DNA from: Uloborus plumipes
Lineage: Eukaryota; Arthropoda; Arachnida; Araneae; Uloboridae
Assembly: GCA_038373865.1 (NCBI GenBank)
Contig: JAXGGA010000091.1
Coordinates: forward strand, 248,001 to 312,000
DNA length: 64,000 bases
Direction of reading: 5' to 3'
Shown here: positions 43,690-56,401 of the stretch, one piece after another
Position numbering within the stretch: position 1 is the first letter of the stretch
How the letters are laid out: the number at the start of each line of letters is the position of its first letter
Translations under genes and position numbers: made by a program
Notes under the pieces: model-generated
The model's input: the letters and a program-made list of their open reading frames with translations, nothing else
The model's database searches: none
Told to the model about the DNA's origin: nothing

Positions 43690-44603
43690 TATATATATAT
43701 AAAGATGACGGTGTTTGTTTGTTCGTTTGTTTGTAACCGCTGGCCAGAAGCCCCCACAGCACCTACAGATATGAAACTTGGCTCAAAAACTCGAACGTAT
43801 CCCCCTGTTATGCACCTCGAAAGCCAAATTTTAAATTTCGAATTAGTTATTTTTAAATTAATTAATTAGTGTATTCGCCATAATTGAGGGAGGAAAACCT
43901 TCCCTCACCCCAAAACACTATGTATCGCTGGAAAGGTTTTTTTTTTCTGAAAAAGAAAAGTTTTAGCACGTTTCTCTCCGCTAATTAGAACAGGAGATAT
44001 TAATTAATCAAATTTAGTCAATTTTCAAGGCTTAACTCTGTACGCAAAACTGAAACATTAGATCCATTTTTCCAGACAGACTGCTCTTTTGTCCCTGAAG
44101 TTACTTTGTGGTTTAAATTAGCATATAGATTTAAGCCTTGAAAATTTATTCAATTTGATTAATTAATATTTCCTGTTACTTACTTAACTTTCTGTTTTTT
44201 ATATTTATTTGGCGAATTGATTTAAACTTTAACATGACTTTAAGTGGAATTTAAAAGGTTGTGAAGCGCATTTGAACTAAAGGATATAATAGTTTTTCTT
44301 CAGAGGGGGTTGGGGTGAATTTAAATTTATTCAGTTGACTTCCTCAAAATTCGGTGGAACCGAAAATGTTAGAATGGAACTATTATTGTTAAAAAAAATA
44401 GTGATGGCTATTCAGTTACTCTTCGTATTTGGCGTCGTAAAGTTTGGCCACAATCGAGAAATTTACCAAACCTCCCAAGCAGCCTGTGAAACTTACTTTC
44501 TCCAAATCAAAGAAAAAGAAAACGCTCTGGAAAAGAACAGTAGTGTTTTGCAGTCTATAATGTATTTTATTGCATGTTTAAAACATGTATTTAAAGCCAC
44601 CAT

Positions 44604-44776
44604 TAGGGACGTCATTTCGAATTTTTCCAGGGGGGGGGGGGCAAAGGGTGCATACACAATGCAAAATTTACCAAAAAGTGGCAAAAACCACGCCCACTTA
44701 TATGCCAATACATTGATTTCCGAAAGTCAGGGAGGGCAATTGACCCCCCCTGCCCCCCCCCTAAATAACGGGCCTG
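44604..44776. mobile_element. 173-bp hAT MITE (family also at 58854)
   Basis: Ends tagggacgtcattt and aaataacgggcctg pair imperfectly. Flanks gccaccat and gccgccat are a 7-of-8 duplication. Inside are a G run, ccacgcccacttatatg and a C run. Opposite orientation to the copy at 58854-59018. Confidence 0.85.
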
Positions 44777-45477
44777 GCCGCCATCACTAATTTTTTTACA
44801 ATAATAGTTCCACTCTGACATTTTTAGTAACTCCGCTATGCAGTTACTCTTTGTATTTGGCGTCGTAAAGTTAGGCAACAATCGGGAAATTTACCAAAAC
44901 TCCCAGCCAGTGAAATCTTGCTCATTTGAGGGTCACTGTTAGATTGTGATCACTTCAAAGAGGTGTAGCGAAAGACATTATATTTCTTGCCTTTTAATGT
45001 TCACATTAACTCATGGAAGAATGGTTGTGGCTGAGCTACCTGATACAATCGGTTCCCTATTTTAATAAGTTAAGAATTGGCGACCAATTTTACATTGAAA
45101 TTACGGTTAAATCAGTGAATTATATTAAATTTCAAGGTCAAAATTGCTGTGGTCATTGAGAGTTTTCGAAAATCTTGGCACTACAGTTGTGTCAAAAGTT
45201 CCATTGAAACGTAAAAAGTTCGCAAAAATATATAAGTTCGTTACACGCACACACGAAAAGAATAAAAAAAGTCTTTAAAACTAAAATAATCCTCTCGTTG
45301 AACTCTACAAACTGTGAAATGGCATTAAAAGTGTCATCTATATATTTTAAGGTCGTGGAGCACATTTGAATTAAAGAATACAATAATTTCACTTCAGAGG
45401 GTTGGAGTGAATTTAAATTTATTCCGTTGACTTTCTTTACATTTTTTGCACGGGCATCGCCGTGCGGGTACTGCTAG

Positions 45478-45760
45478 TAAAAGATAAAATTCACGTTCTT
45501 TACAAACATAAGAGTAATATATTTAATACTATTTTTGTACTAAAGGCTGAATTATATTACATGTTGATGTATTTATTATGAGTGTAATGTTGTTGTTATG
45601 TAACTCTGAATGAGATGTAAAATTCATGTTTTTCACAAACATAAAAGTAATATATTTAATACTATTATTAATACTAACGGCTAAGCTATATTACATGTTG
45701 ATGCACTATAAGTGCATGTAAATTTGGCGGCTATTCAATAGTTTTGAAAATCTTTTTAGT
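45478..45760 (+). repeat. R-B repeat array (right part)
   Basis: Continuation of the R-B copy split by the Helitron, then a further copy from about 45598 with attattaatactaa, aagctatattacatg and gcggctattcaatag. AT-rich DNA follows to 45967. Confidence 0.7.
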
Positions 45761-45979
45761 TTGATTTACTCTAAAGGCGCATTTTACAATGTTTTGAATT
45801 ATTTATACTAATGTTTCTCAATAATGTTTTGACCGGCTAACCGGTGAAGTTTTTTTTAATAATTATTATTTATTTAATTAATTTATTCATTTTATTTATT
45901 TATTTATTTACTGGTATTTACACTTGCCAGTCGTCCCCGTTTGACCGCAACAGTCCCAGCATTCTGAGTTCCGTCAAGG

Positions 45980-46266
45980 CTTCACGCACTCCAGGGCCCC
46001 CGTAACTACCACAACTCGTGGTTTAAACGGGATAGGGCCCTGAAGAGCACTATGTTCTTTTTGAACCAGATCGATTTTGGTCGAGCAAACCCTTGGCCCA
46101 GCACCCCCCAGAGGTATCGTTTCACTCGGAGGACTTTGTGACCACGACATTTTTAAAGTCCCCCAGCCACCATTAATCAAGACGGTGGATCTGTGATCGG
46201 CTGGGATCGAACCCGGGTCCCTCCGGTCACGAGTCCGACGCCTTACCGATCGGGCCACCACGGCCC
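45980..46266 (-). mobile_element. tRNA-derived SINE family 2, full-length copy
   Basis: Target duplication gttccgtcaagg / gttccgtcaggg (11 of 12) at 45968-45979 and 46267-46278. On the minus strand it opens with A-box ggtggcccgatcggt and B-box gggttcgatccc, then the body with gtggctgggggac and cgatacctctgg. This copy keeps the whole tRNA head. The loop cggactcgtgaccgg is compatible with a Thr(CGU)-like origin, but this is uncertain. Confidence 0.9.
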
Positions 46267-46459
46267 GTTCCGTCAGGGAACGGGCGTTTAAAACTTAAAT
46301 GCGCATACATTGCTCAAAAGTTTCCTGAAATTTTGTGTTAAAAGTTTCTGGCATCGATGCTGCTTGGCACCGCGTTACACGAGACATTTATATTTCAGTT
46401 TAGTCATCCAGCCTTTGAAACACAACGTTCGAAAGCAAATAAAACTAAACCGTAATTAA

Positions 46460-46964
46460 CCCATTAATGCCTGACATTTTTTTTTCGAAAGATATTTTGT
46501 ATACTGTTTACAAACGGTGTTTAATGGACAGGAAAAATAATAAAAAGAATATTATGTAAAAAATAAATGTTATATTAAGGAAAGAAAAATCGTCCCTCAA
46601 AAATTACGATACACCCCAGAGGGTACATGCTTGTTTAACTCAAATGTTTTTCTGCCTACGATATAATATTTAAAAAGACATTTTATAAGAAGAAATAAAA
46701 TCAGCAATGAACATAAACTGGGAATAACTTTGAAAACTTAGCTTTTATTCTTGAGATGTGAACGATGTGATTTTTGATAAAGATCATATTAAAACTGCTA
46801 CAGAACGCACTTTATAATGGTTATGTGCTGCAATCTGTTAATAACGCATTGAAACAATGCCAAGGTACTCATTGAACAGTATTATTGGGTTGAAATGTTC
46901 ATTTTGGGGAAATTCAGACCCTTTTTTGGACCATCCCTAAAAAGGGACGCTAGCCATTAATGGG
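46460..46964 (+). mobile_element. piggyBac-type MITE, copy 4
   Basis: TTAA at 46456-46459; right flank TTGA, one change from TTAA. Same termini and body as copies 1-3. Kinase intron between exons 4 and 5. Confidence 0.88.
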
Positions 46965-47186
46965 TTGAATGTACGGTCTAAAGCGATAATTTAAAAATTA
47001 AGTCGAAAAATGTCGACTTAATCCTGTTTGGTAATAAATTCGATACGAATACACTATACCAAGCTCTATTTCATTGTTGGCATTCTGAGTATCCACCACT
47101 ATTGTAAATGAAGTAGATAAGAGCAACCAACGCGCATGTGCGCTTCACTGAAGGTGCCCTCTGGAAAGGGCGACGGCTATCTAGTA

Positions 47187-47838
47187 AGGTGGACCGAAAA
47201 TGACTTTTTTTTTTTTCAATTTCGATGGTGGCTATGGCGGAAAGGGTGCCATTGGGGGCCCAAAGTGCACAGAAAAAGTTAGAAATTTCTTGGGCCGTTT
47301 CTTGATCTGCCGCAATCGCGTTGAAATTTGGAGAAAAAATGCAGGTTTTTGAGAGTTTTAGGAAATTATTTTGAAAAATGTTTTAGCACCATACATCTAA
47401 AAATGCATCCTATATGCCAAACAATGCAGTTGCTTCAAGACAAACTCTCCGAAAACAGCATTTTAATGTTTTGACAAAATTTATTAAAAAAGGTATAAAA
47501 AAGCAGGAAATTGCCAACTCTTCTACGTACGTATTTCTGCAAAAAAAAAAAAAAAAAAGGAATCATACCACAGACCTCAAATTTTTTATGGTATTTCTGT
47601 GCCCCCAATGGCATTTTCTACGAACTACCCGTTATCGAAAATAGAAGATTTTTGTTTAATAATTTGCAAAAATTCTCGAAAAAGCTACATTTTTTCCAAA
47701 CTTCAACACGATTGCGGCAGATCAAGAAATGGACCAAAAAATTTCAAATTTTTTCTGTGCACTTTGCTCCCAAAATGGCACCTTTTCTACAATACCCATC
47801 ATCGAAACTGAAAAAAAAAAGTCTCTTTCGGCCCACCC
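47187..47838. mobile_element. hAT-like MITE, partner of 38827-39542
   Basis: Ends aaggtggaccgaaaatgac and the complement in gtctctttcggcccaccc, with long inverted arms (ttgatctgccgcaat both ways). Flanks ctatctag and ctatctac suggest an 8-bp hAT duplication (7 of 8). It lacks the 108-bp insert of its relative. Confidence 0.7.
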
Positions 47839-48375
47839 TGCTATCTACACAGCGATTGTCCTTTTACCCTTTAAGCGGTTTGCTCGTACGGTGTACGTGC
47901 TACCCGAAATTGGCCTCATCTGGTTTGCCCGTACGGCGTACGGGCATCGATATTTTCAGATTTCCTTTTCTGGTTTTCCCGAACTGTTCGGAAAATTGTA
48001 AACCTCAAAATTCACAGTAAGTGCGAGAGAAATTTTTGCATAATTTGTCAACCATTCATTACTGCATGCAGAATGTACTTGAAAAAAGCAAATATTTCGG
48101 GATTTTGTGACCAAAATTGTAAAATAAAAAATATTGTAAAAGCATTGAAAACGAAAAAAAAAAAAAATAAATAAATAAATAAAAATTCTTTATATTCTTA
48201 TTCTGTTAAGTATAGTACTTAACTATATGCAATAAAAAAATATGCCTTTTTTGGAAGCATTTCTGGTAAAATAATTGACCGCTTAAAGGGTTAAGGCAGG
48301 AGTGCCTTGTTTGATTTCACCTTGAGGTGAAAATAAGCATTTGTACGGCACCTTTGGTTTTAACAGCACACTCAC
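47839..48375. other. Kinase intron, nothing recognised
   Basis: A-rich low-complexity stretch at about 48153-48185 (aaat repeats). No exon or paired termini. Confidence 0.5.
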
Positions 48376-48561
48376 ATTGGCAGGGTCTTTGTTGAGGCAT
48401 GCCTCGACGAGATCTCGGAAGTGCCTGGAGAAGTCGCCCGCCAGCTGCGGGGGGTGACTCTTGGGAATGAGCAGGAGAACCCTCATGGGGTGCAACTCGG
48501 AGCGGGGTGCCTTCCCCTTCGCCAGCTCGATGGCCGTGATGCCCAGGCTCCAGATGTCGGC
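48376..48561 (-). CDS. GckIII: Kinase exon 4: subdomains IX-XI
   Basis: The acceptor cttctctcactgcag lies above 48561 and the donor gtgagt below 48376; phase 0 at both ends. It encodes ADIWSLGITAIELAKGKAPR, SELHPMRVLLLIPKSHPPQL and AGDFSRHFRDLVEACLNKDP plus AN. The DIWSLGITAIELAKG and HPMRVLxLIPK blocks are diagnostic of GCK-III kinases. Confidence 0.95.
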
Positions 48562-48872
48562 CTGCAGTGAGAGAAGCATATAAAGGCCAGGTGAGAAATG
48601 TCGCCAAAACGCGCCAAGCTTTGCAATATTAAGCGATTTTTTTTTGCCAAAAATGGTGCATAGCAAGAAAGTTAACATGCAGGTTAAGTTACTACGTTTA
48701 TTTTGAGTATTAACCAATGAAAAAACAAATTTAGCAGGATTATAAAAAAATGAGAACAAAGGAGTATAAAAATGACTACTATTTACAAAATTTGTGACAG
48801 TATTTAAGAAATGTAGGCTATTTTTTTAATCTTTCGAAATTGCGCTACGCATTTTTTGCCTCGGGGACACTA

Positions 48873-49136
<264 letters not shown>

Positions 49137-49233
49137 TCATTTGTTTCACTTTTAAAAATATTGATCAGAAAGACAGCTTGGGAGTATTATCTGGATGATT
49201 AAGACTTTGGCGCAGTCGACAAATATTAGACAA

Positions 49234-50282
49234 CTAGCTGCGTGGCCCGGCGTTGCACGGGCTATAATGTAGTGAAGGCAGTTTGAGAAAACTACTCGCC
49301 ACCAAGGCGGCTCGCCTTTAAAGTAATGAGGAAAGTTTAAACAGTTTACTCGCCGTCAAGGCGGCTCGCCTTCACAGTAGCGAGGAAAGTTTCAATAAAC
49401 TACTCGCCGCCAAGGCGGCTCGCCTTTAAAGTACCAAGGAAAAGTTTAATAAACTACTCCCCGCTAAAGCGGCTCGCTAAAAAGCTTTCCTGCATCCAAG
49501 ATTCAATCGAATTATTTGCACATGCTTCCTCAAAAATAAAGACGATGTCAAGTAGCGCATACTTAGCATTCTCCCTAAATAACAAATAAAATTCCTTTCC
49601 AAAAATAATTATTTCCAAAGCGCTTTCTTCCTGTAAAATTAATTGCAAAATTCAAAACGAAAAAGTTCTTTTAATTTTTGGATCGCAGCCAAAAAAAGTC
49701 CCTTCTAAAAACAGCAATTGCAATTTTATTTAAAAACACATTTTCAAAATGGTACCAGAGAAAAAATATGTCATTAATAATTAGAATAAAAACAATTGTT
49801 AGAACTTTGTTATAACACGTATTCAAACTGACAATGGAAAAAAATAACACTCTTTCATTTTAAAAAATTCAATTTAATTAACGTTTTAATTTAAAATCGC
49901 AACGGAAAGAAATAAATATCTTGGAATTTTAAATAGTTCAATAATTTAATTAACGTTTTAAAATGGCAAACGTCAAAATGGCAACGGTAAGAAATAAATG
50001 TCTTGGAAGTTTAATCATTTATTAGGCTTAATCGCTTTAAATTTGACTACTTATTAATTGATATCTTCGCTAATTAAACTCGTATAATTATATAAATTGA
50101 AACTAATGAAGCCTGAAAAATTACCTATCTATCGGTACCTGGTTCGACTTTCAGTTCATTGGCGTTCAGGAGAAATAAGCGTGACATAGATAGATAGTTA
50201 GAAAGAAAGATAGAAAGAAAGAAAGAAAGATAGATAGAAAGAAAGAAAGATAGATAGATACTCGGTTTTTAATATAAGTAGA
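49234..50282 (-). mobile_element. Non-autonomous Helitron-like element, 1.05 kb
   Basis: Minus orientation. The 5' end is TC (complement of 50281-50282) preceded by A, then tacttatattaaaaacc. The 3' end has the hairpin gcccg-tgcaacgc-cgggc, then cacgcag and CTAG (49234-49237) followed by T. Insertion between A and T fits Helitrons. Inside are four copies of ctcgccnncaaggcggctcg (49290-49480, the last decayed) and a gaaa/gata microsatellite (50186-50262). No helicase. A deleted relative lies at 55591-56072. Confidence 0.75.
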
Positions 50283-51535
50283 TAATCGTTTTATTTTGGT
50301 TATATCGTATAAGAAGTAAAGTATTATGACGTAGTCTTTGGCGCCAAAACTGGCGTCAGTTGAAAAAATCGCCGACTTTTTGCTGTTGAAGAAGACATAA
50401 TAAAAATATTTTTTGAATACACCGTCAAAAATAAAACACGAAAGCCAAAACTTAAATAAATTGAAAAAATCAGTAATACGTAAATTAACCCACACCCTCT
50501 ACTATTTATCGCTAATCTTGAAAAATTTGCTATATTTAAAAATGAAAGTATTTATCAAAACACAAAACATTTCACTAAAACTTTATTACACAATATTAGC
50601 TAGTTTTATTCTCGCCAAGCGATCCATAACTCAGCCAAAGGTCAAATCTTTTTTTAAAGCTCAAATGAAATAAGTAAATACACGAGCGGAATTAAACAAA
50701 AATTTCGGATCTCGCCAAGCAATCAATGACTCAGCAAAGCATGTCGTAAATTGTAAGTTTAATTACAATGTAAAGCAGCCGAAGCACCATTATTTATTTC
50801 GGATCTCGCCAAGAAACTATCTCCATATATTATTTCTCTAAGCCGAACCCTATACCCGGTCGAAACTCGCTCATTTCTTTATCGAATTGCAAGAAAATTT
50901 ATGATTTTAAAGCTTATCCCGCGGGCTATTGACGAAAATTAGACCCACCCTCTAAAAAGTGTCGGTTCGTTTTTTATTCGAACTTCAATTTTTGGGCACA
51001 AAATTGACTCTTATCTAGCGAAATAATTGTCGTATCGTCTCCATTTTGATTTCATTCGAAAGATTTAAAAAAATGCGTTCTTTAGAACGTTTCTCCGCTA
51101 GCGCCGCGTAACGAGAATCTCGAAAATCCACGTTTAAGCGACTTATAAGCGATTGAAGTTTGAAAAAGTTAAATTTTTTGCTCAACTGTTAAAATCGTTA
51201 CATTGTTGTCCAAATCAATTTTAAATGCGACATTTCAAGCCAAGGCTTAGCTCGGTAAACCTTAATTGTAACTTTTATTGTTTCAAAATACTATGGTAGT
51301 TTTGCGATAACGTTAGTTGTTAGTTTAGTAGTAGCCTTGGGGTATTTGATTTTAATATAGGGTATCACTTTTGTAGTAGTTGTAAAAGTGAACGAGTCTT
51401 TGATCTCTTTGAAAAGTTGTCAGAACGACGGCAGTAGATAGCGATGTTGTGCAAATGAAGCCAATAAAAATTGCCGTATTAAATTTTAAGTTTAGAGTTT
51501 TTTTTTTCTTGCGGAATTCCGCACGGGTCACCTAG
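50283..51535 (+). mobile_element. Helitron 3' end with unassigned upstream part
   Basis: The end at 51535 is convincing: the perfect hairpin gcggaa/ttccgc (51510-51521), acgggtcac, then CTAG (51532-51535) and T. The 5' border was not found, so the range is only a maximum. The segment is AT-rich with several short inverted words and no open frame of note. Confidence 0.5.
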
Positions 51536-53302
51536 TATTCACGTAATTCCGCCGAGTTTTGAATGAAATAATAAAAATCTCGCAAAGAACACGAATTGTT
51601 GACATGATTACATATTATAAGATAGTGGACTTTAAAAGCCTCAACTGAAAGCTTATTTTGAGCATGTCGCTAGTTGCCCCCCATTTGCTTTTTTTACTTG
51701 ATTTTTTTTTTCATTAAGTAATGGGTATTTTCTCACTTCTCATTTGACTATTTACCAAACGCACTTTCGCTCATGCACTACAGCAATGGAGGCCGCCAAG
51801 GCTAAAAATGTTTACATCTCACGATGAATTTCTATTGGCTGTTGGATAAATTAAAAATTCAAAAATTTTTCGGTCCTCTATTACGCCGTGATTACGTCCC
51901 CCCCCCCCCGCAAAAAAGGAAAGTACCCGGATTTTCGGTTTCTGCCTTCAGTTTCGGTCGCGTTTTACGCTGATGTGGAGCAGGGCCCTAACGCTCGTAA
52001 AAAGTCTCAAAAGTTGTTATTCATGATTAGTTAATTGTTTTTTAATGATTTAGAAAAAATATTTTTTTCATAAATTTGAGTTATCACAATATTAATAGTA
52101 AATATTTTTTAAGAACATACTAAGCTTGACATTCACACTTTTGTTACAATTGCATACCACATCTTCTTTCAACATCTTTTTTTTTTCAAATGAATTCAGC
52201 TTTATGGATTCAAACCTATCAATTTAGGATATTTAGCAAATTGTATTTTGATATCATTTTTAAGTTTATTTATTCATTATTTTAAAGTTTATTTATTCAT
52301 TATTTTTCTTATTCCAAGGCGTAAAAATAGCAAATTTGATTGTAGCATGTGATGATCTAGTGCAAAATCATACGTGGTCAAAAGCTATTACCATGTCTTC
52401 GGGGGGAAAAAAATTTTCAGAGTAATTAAATACAAGGAAATGGTAGCTGTATATGATTTAGCATTTGCTATAGTTTTTCTAATCGCTTTTATCAATAGAA
52501 ATTGATAAGTTTTAAATGCAATCACTGGAAACTTTTTTACACTTGAACAGTTTACGTTATATTACAGTTTAGAAGAAGGTGAGTTAACAGTACTAGTATT
52601 TACAAGCATTGGAACTGCATAGACAGCAAAAAAAGCATCAAATAAATATGTATTTTAAAATCCTTCATTCATTTAATCTTTTATCATATCAATTAACACG
52701 ACGTTTTCTCCCTTTCAAAACCAAAATGAAGGTTCTTGTCGCAAGAATTATAAAAAGCTGCATACATCGTTTTTAAGAAGTGAAATATACAATAATAAAT
52801 GTGAAATTGAAAACTCAGCGTAACTAAAATTCAGTAATTATAATTTAATATTTGCAGAAAATTAACCAATGCAATCAATTTTTAAACTCTTTAATTGGCA
52901 CTTTTTATTGAATATATATATACATGTATAATTTTTATTAAAAGTGTTGCTTCTAACTAACGCAGTAAAGCGTTCTCAGTTTGCTTTGTTTTAAACACAT
53001 TTGTTTCAATACTCTGTAACAGATTTCATTAGACAGTTCATCTGTATGTCATTTTAAAGCTATTAGTATAAAAGCTTCAAAATAGTATAAAGTAAAAATA
53101 GTTTTAAATTGATCAATATAATATGATATTATTTCCTGGAGGGGGGAGGGTTAGACATACAAAGATTGTTTATTACGAAATACATTTTTGAATGTGACTG
53201 GTTTTTCCGAAAAAAAAATTAAAAAAATAATCTAGCTTTATTAAAGTAGGTAAAGCGTACTTTCACGTACTAACAAATAATTGAAATCTAAAAAATGTAC
53301 TA
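51536..53302. other. Kinase intron, nothing recognised
   Basis: AT-rich DNA. A C run lies at about 51900-51909. No exon, paired termini or tandem array that I can support. Confidence 0.5.
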
Positions 53303-54990
53303 GGGTGAGTTCTGGTAAGTGCGTACCTTTTTTTTCAAAGTTTATGTTCTCAAGGATGCTGCTCTGTTGAAAAATCTTGTACACTCGCAATGTTTTTCTA
53401 GTTTTCTTTCCAGATCCTTTACTAATATTTTCAAGCATATAATATGTCAAATAAACCATAAGGATAGGTTTTGTGACCCGGTTTATGACACCTGTTCTAA
53501 GGTACGCACTTTCCCTACCTAGCAGGGTAAGTGCGTCCACCTTAAATTATGTGATGTATGAGCAAGAGTATTATGAATATGAGCAAGAAAAAACTTCTGG
53601 CACACATTAAATATGTTAGGTAATTGCCTTGGGATAATTCCTAATACTAGAGATCAGCACTTGCTTGCATGGATAAAACGCAATTAGTGATATCCCACTT
53701 GTCTTGCGAACAACTGTGATTTGAAGATTGAGAGAGTTGTGTCTGTGATTCTTCCTTTGTCCTTTTAATAAGACCAATTGAGCAAATGTAAGTTGTTTTT
53801 ATTTAGTAACAAATCACTTATAGTCTACATAGCTTATTTTGGTTTAATACATTAAACAGTCTGTGTTTAAGCCAGGGTTCGCACTTACCGCTTCTTGAAT
53901 GTAAGATGAGACATGAGCGTCCAATTGCGTTGTTGTAAGTGCGTAACTCAGTGATTTTCTTTAATTCTAATTGTATGGTAGATCGTTAGGTGACCTGAGT
54001 GAACAATTCGTTTTTTTTTTTTTTTTTTTTGAATAAATACGGTTTCAAAATATTTTTCTTATTAGAATCAGCAGCAGTAAGAAAAAACACAAAATAAAGA
54101 ACAAAAAAAAAGGTAATTGATCATAATATGATACTTGTACTTTTTTTTCTTGTACATTGAAATAGTTTTTCACAAGGTGTTCTTAATTTTGTTAAATATA
54201 ATTTATTCAATACTCCACCTTCGTTTTTTGAATCAGTTGGTGCCCTATTTAGTGTTTCACTTAATTTCATTGCTTCATTAGTCAATCTGGTTTAAATTAA
54301 GTATAGCTAATGATCACTATTTTCAACGAAAAAATTACTAACTGATATCTAAAAGCCAATATATTTCAGAGGTAATGAATAAAATTGAAATCTTACGCCG
54401 CATTCAATGTAAATATAAATGCTTGATGGAAATGACGTTGGATTTATAATCGGCTTATAAAAGAGTTATAAGCAAAATGAAAGGTGAATTACGAGAGTCG
54501 GATTTTCCACGTAATGGTACACACTTGCCTCATTATAATGGTACGCACTTGCTCCGCATAACAGTACGCATATGCCTCATGATAGTGGTACGCACTTACC
54601 CCCACCTTACTTTAAAGAAAGGGAAAGTGCGTACCGTCACATAAACAAATATTAGTTAGAGTATTTGATCAAAATACCCCATGTATGTTATTAGTAGCTA
54701 TTACTCAAAAGAAACAACTTGCATTTCTTGACTTCAATTGCTTGGTATGACTACAAGAGAAACTGAAACAAAACCTTCTCAATCTTTACTTTAGAGTTTT
54801 TTTGAAGACATTTAAGTTGTCTCTGATTGTGTTTCGTCTATTGAATCCATGCCTGAATTCTACCTATTGAAATTATCGTTAGACAGTTATCTAACATAGT
54901 TGATGTGTTGCAGAAGCCATTTCAGGACTGTGTTCATATAATTAAGAGTGAACGCACTTACCCCGTGGACGCACTTACCAGAACTCACCC
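53303..54990 (-). mobile_element. 1.69-kb AAGTGCGTAC element, copy 2
   Basis: Same family as 4715-6387 but reversed; TA flanks both ends (53301-53302, 54991-54992) and the terminal repeats are gggtgagttctggtaagtgc and its complement. The clustered decamers are preserved (about 54513-54635). By eye the copies are roughly 90% alike, so both moved fairly recently. No coding capacity. Confidence 0.8.
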
Positions 54991-55195
54991 TACTGATTTT
55001 TAAAAATGTTAATTGGATAATTTAATGATTCGCAACTGTATTTAAGTTTTAAAAATTTTTTCTTACTATCTAAATGAAATACCTGTGCTGCTTTTACACT
55101 CATTTATTTTCATTTCCTTTTAACGTTTGTGCGATTTTTTCAAGTTATGTATTAAGTTATTCTTTTGTGAGCAAATTTCAAAAAAAAAAAAAAAA

Positions 55196-55440
55196 AAAAT
55201 CTGTGAGGCGTCGGACCCGGGTTCGATCCCGGCCAATCAAAGTGGCTGGGGGACGTTGAAAACGTCGTGGTCACAATGTCCTCCAAGTGAAACCATACCT
55301 CTGGGGATGCCGGGCCAAGGGTTTGCTCGTCCTTTATTTCTGGTTCAAAAATAAAGACAGAGCGCTCTTCAGGGTCTTATCCCGGGTAAACCACGAGTCG
55401 TGGAAGGTACGGAGGACCCTGGAGTGTGTAAAGTCTTCCC
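55196..55440 (+). mobile_element. tRNA-derived SINE family 2, deleted copy
   Basis: Begins after a poly-A run with tctgtgaggcgtcggacccgg, so the anticodon arm is deleted, and keeps B-box gggttcgatccc. The inner ccaccgtcttgattaatg block is also lost. The rest matches the other copies. No clear target duplication. Confidence 0.75.
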
Positions 55441-55590
55441 AAGCGCTTGGGACTCAATGAAGACTTCGAGATAAAGGAGTATTTCAGTTAAAATGCTTCG
55501 ATCTATTGATAGTTAATCGCATCTTTTAACTCAGAGCCATGGAACCCCAATTTGTTCTCTGAATTCTATATGAATACTTTTATTGCATAA

Positions 55591-56072
55591 TTAGCTGCGT
55601 GGCCGGGCGTTGCTCGGGCTACCTCTGAATAAAAAGTGAGAAATCCTGTGCATTGTGATGGGTATGAGCTATTACTTCAAAAACCTTTTTTAGGTCATAG
55701 CTGTGCCCCGCGGTTTTCACCCGCGTCAATAAGACAATCTATCGTACATGGCCCGCTAATGAGTTTCGTGTTTGATTCAGTTAAGCCTTCATTCAAAATT
55801 TTCATTTTCATTATTATTACTGTTTCATATCAACCACATTTTATAACAACGAATTTCATACTTAATGATTTAGGAAAAATTGCTTTAAAAAAATGTGAAG
55901 ATCTTTCTCAATTTCTTCAGAATCCCTTTATTAAACCTCATTCCCATTAAAACTACTAAAGCCTGAAAAATAACAAATCTACTGGTACCTGGTTCGACTT
56001 TCAGATCATAGGCGTTCAGGAGAAAGAAGCAGGACATAGATAAAAAGATGCTCAGTTTTTAATATACGTGGA
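55591..56072 (-). mobile_element. Internally deleted Helitron-like element
   Basis: Shares both ends with 49234-50282: the left has agctgcgtggccgggcgttg (CTAG changed to TTAG), and the right has ggtacctggttcgactttcag, ggcgttcaggagaa and tttttaatatacgtgga. Only 482 bp, so the middle is missing. The microsatellite is not present. Confidence 0.65.
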
Positions 56073-56140
56073 TTATATCAATTTTATGCGACTTCAAATT
56101 TTTACTTTGCGACTTTCAAAACAGAAGAGAGGGGTGTTAC

Positions 56141-56306
56141 CTTTGATGTCCCTGTGCACCTTCCTCTCCGAGTGCAGGTAGTCGAGTCCCCGGAGCACGT
56201 CCCGGAGCACGATGGCGATGTGCAGCTCCTCAAAGCGCACGCCCTTCAGCAGGTCCCAGGCGGACCCCCCGCCCAGGTACTCCATCACGATCCACAGCTT
56301 GGGACC
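56141..56306 (-). CDS. GckIII: Kinase exon 2: hinge to HRD loop
   Basis: The acceptor gcccccttccag lies above 56306 and the donor gtaaca below 56141. It encodes GPKLWIVMEYLGGGSAWDLL, KGVRFEELHIAIVLRDVLRG and LDYLHSERKVHRDIK and ends with the first base of an Ala codon. MEYLGGGSAxDLL and GLDYLHSERK are GCK-III signatures; HRD is the catalytic loop. Confidence 0.95.
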
Positions 56307-56401
56307 CTGGAAGGGGGCACAGGCATTATAGCGGACAACGCTCCAGATATGGAGATCAAATAACATACATACAAAACTCAAACTTCAAATTTTCAATTCA
56401 A

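Larger units (their letters stand above)
43433..45477 (+). mobile_element. Helitron-like element with proven A^T insertion
   Basis: The 5' end is TC (43433-43434) preceded by A. The 3' end has the hairpin gcacgg-gcatcg-ccgtgc (45448-45465), then gggtactg and CTAG (45474-45477) followed by T. Removing the element joins ctgaa and taaaagataaaattc, the consensus of the R-B repeat at 43157 and 60630, so insertion between A and T is confirmed. No Rep/helicase frame, so it is non-autonomous. Two MITEs are nested: 43439-43689 at the 5' tip and 44604-44776 inside. The phrase tttggcgtcgtaaagtt occurs twice (44430, 44855). Confidence 0.82.

Noticed and set aside
44335..44790. 151-codon plus-strand frame
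   Set aside because: It runs across a Helitron-like element and a hAT MITE; no domain recognised, and the MITE insertion would have interrupted any gene.
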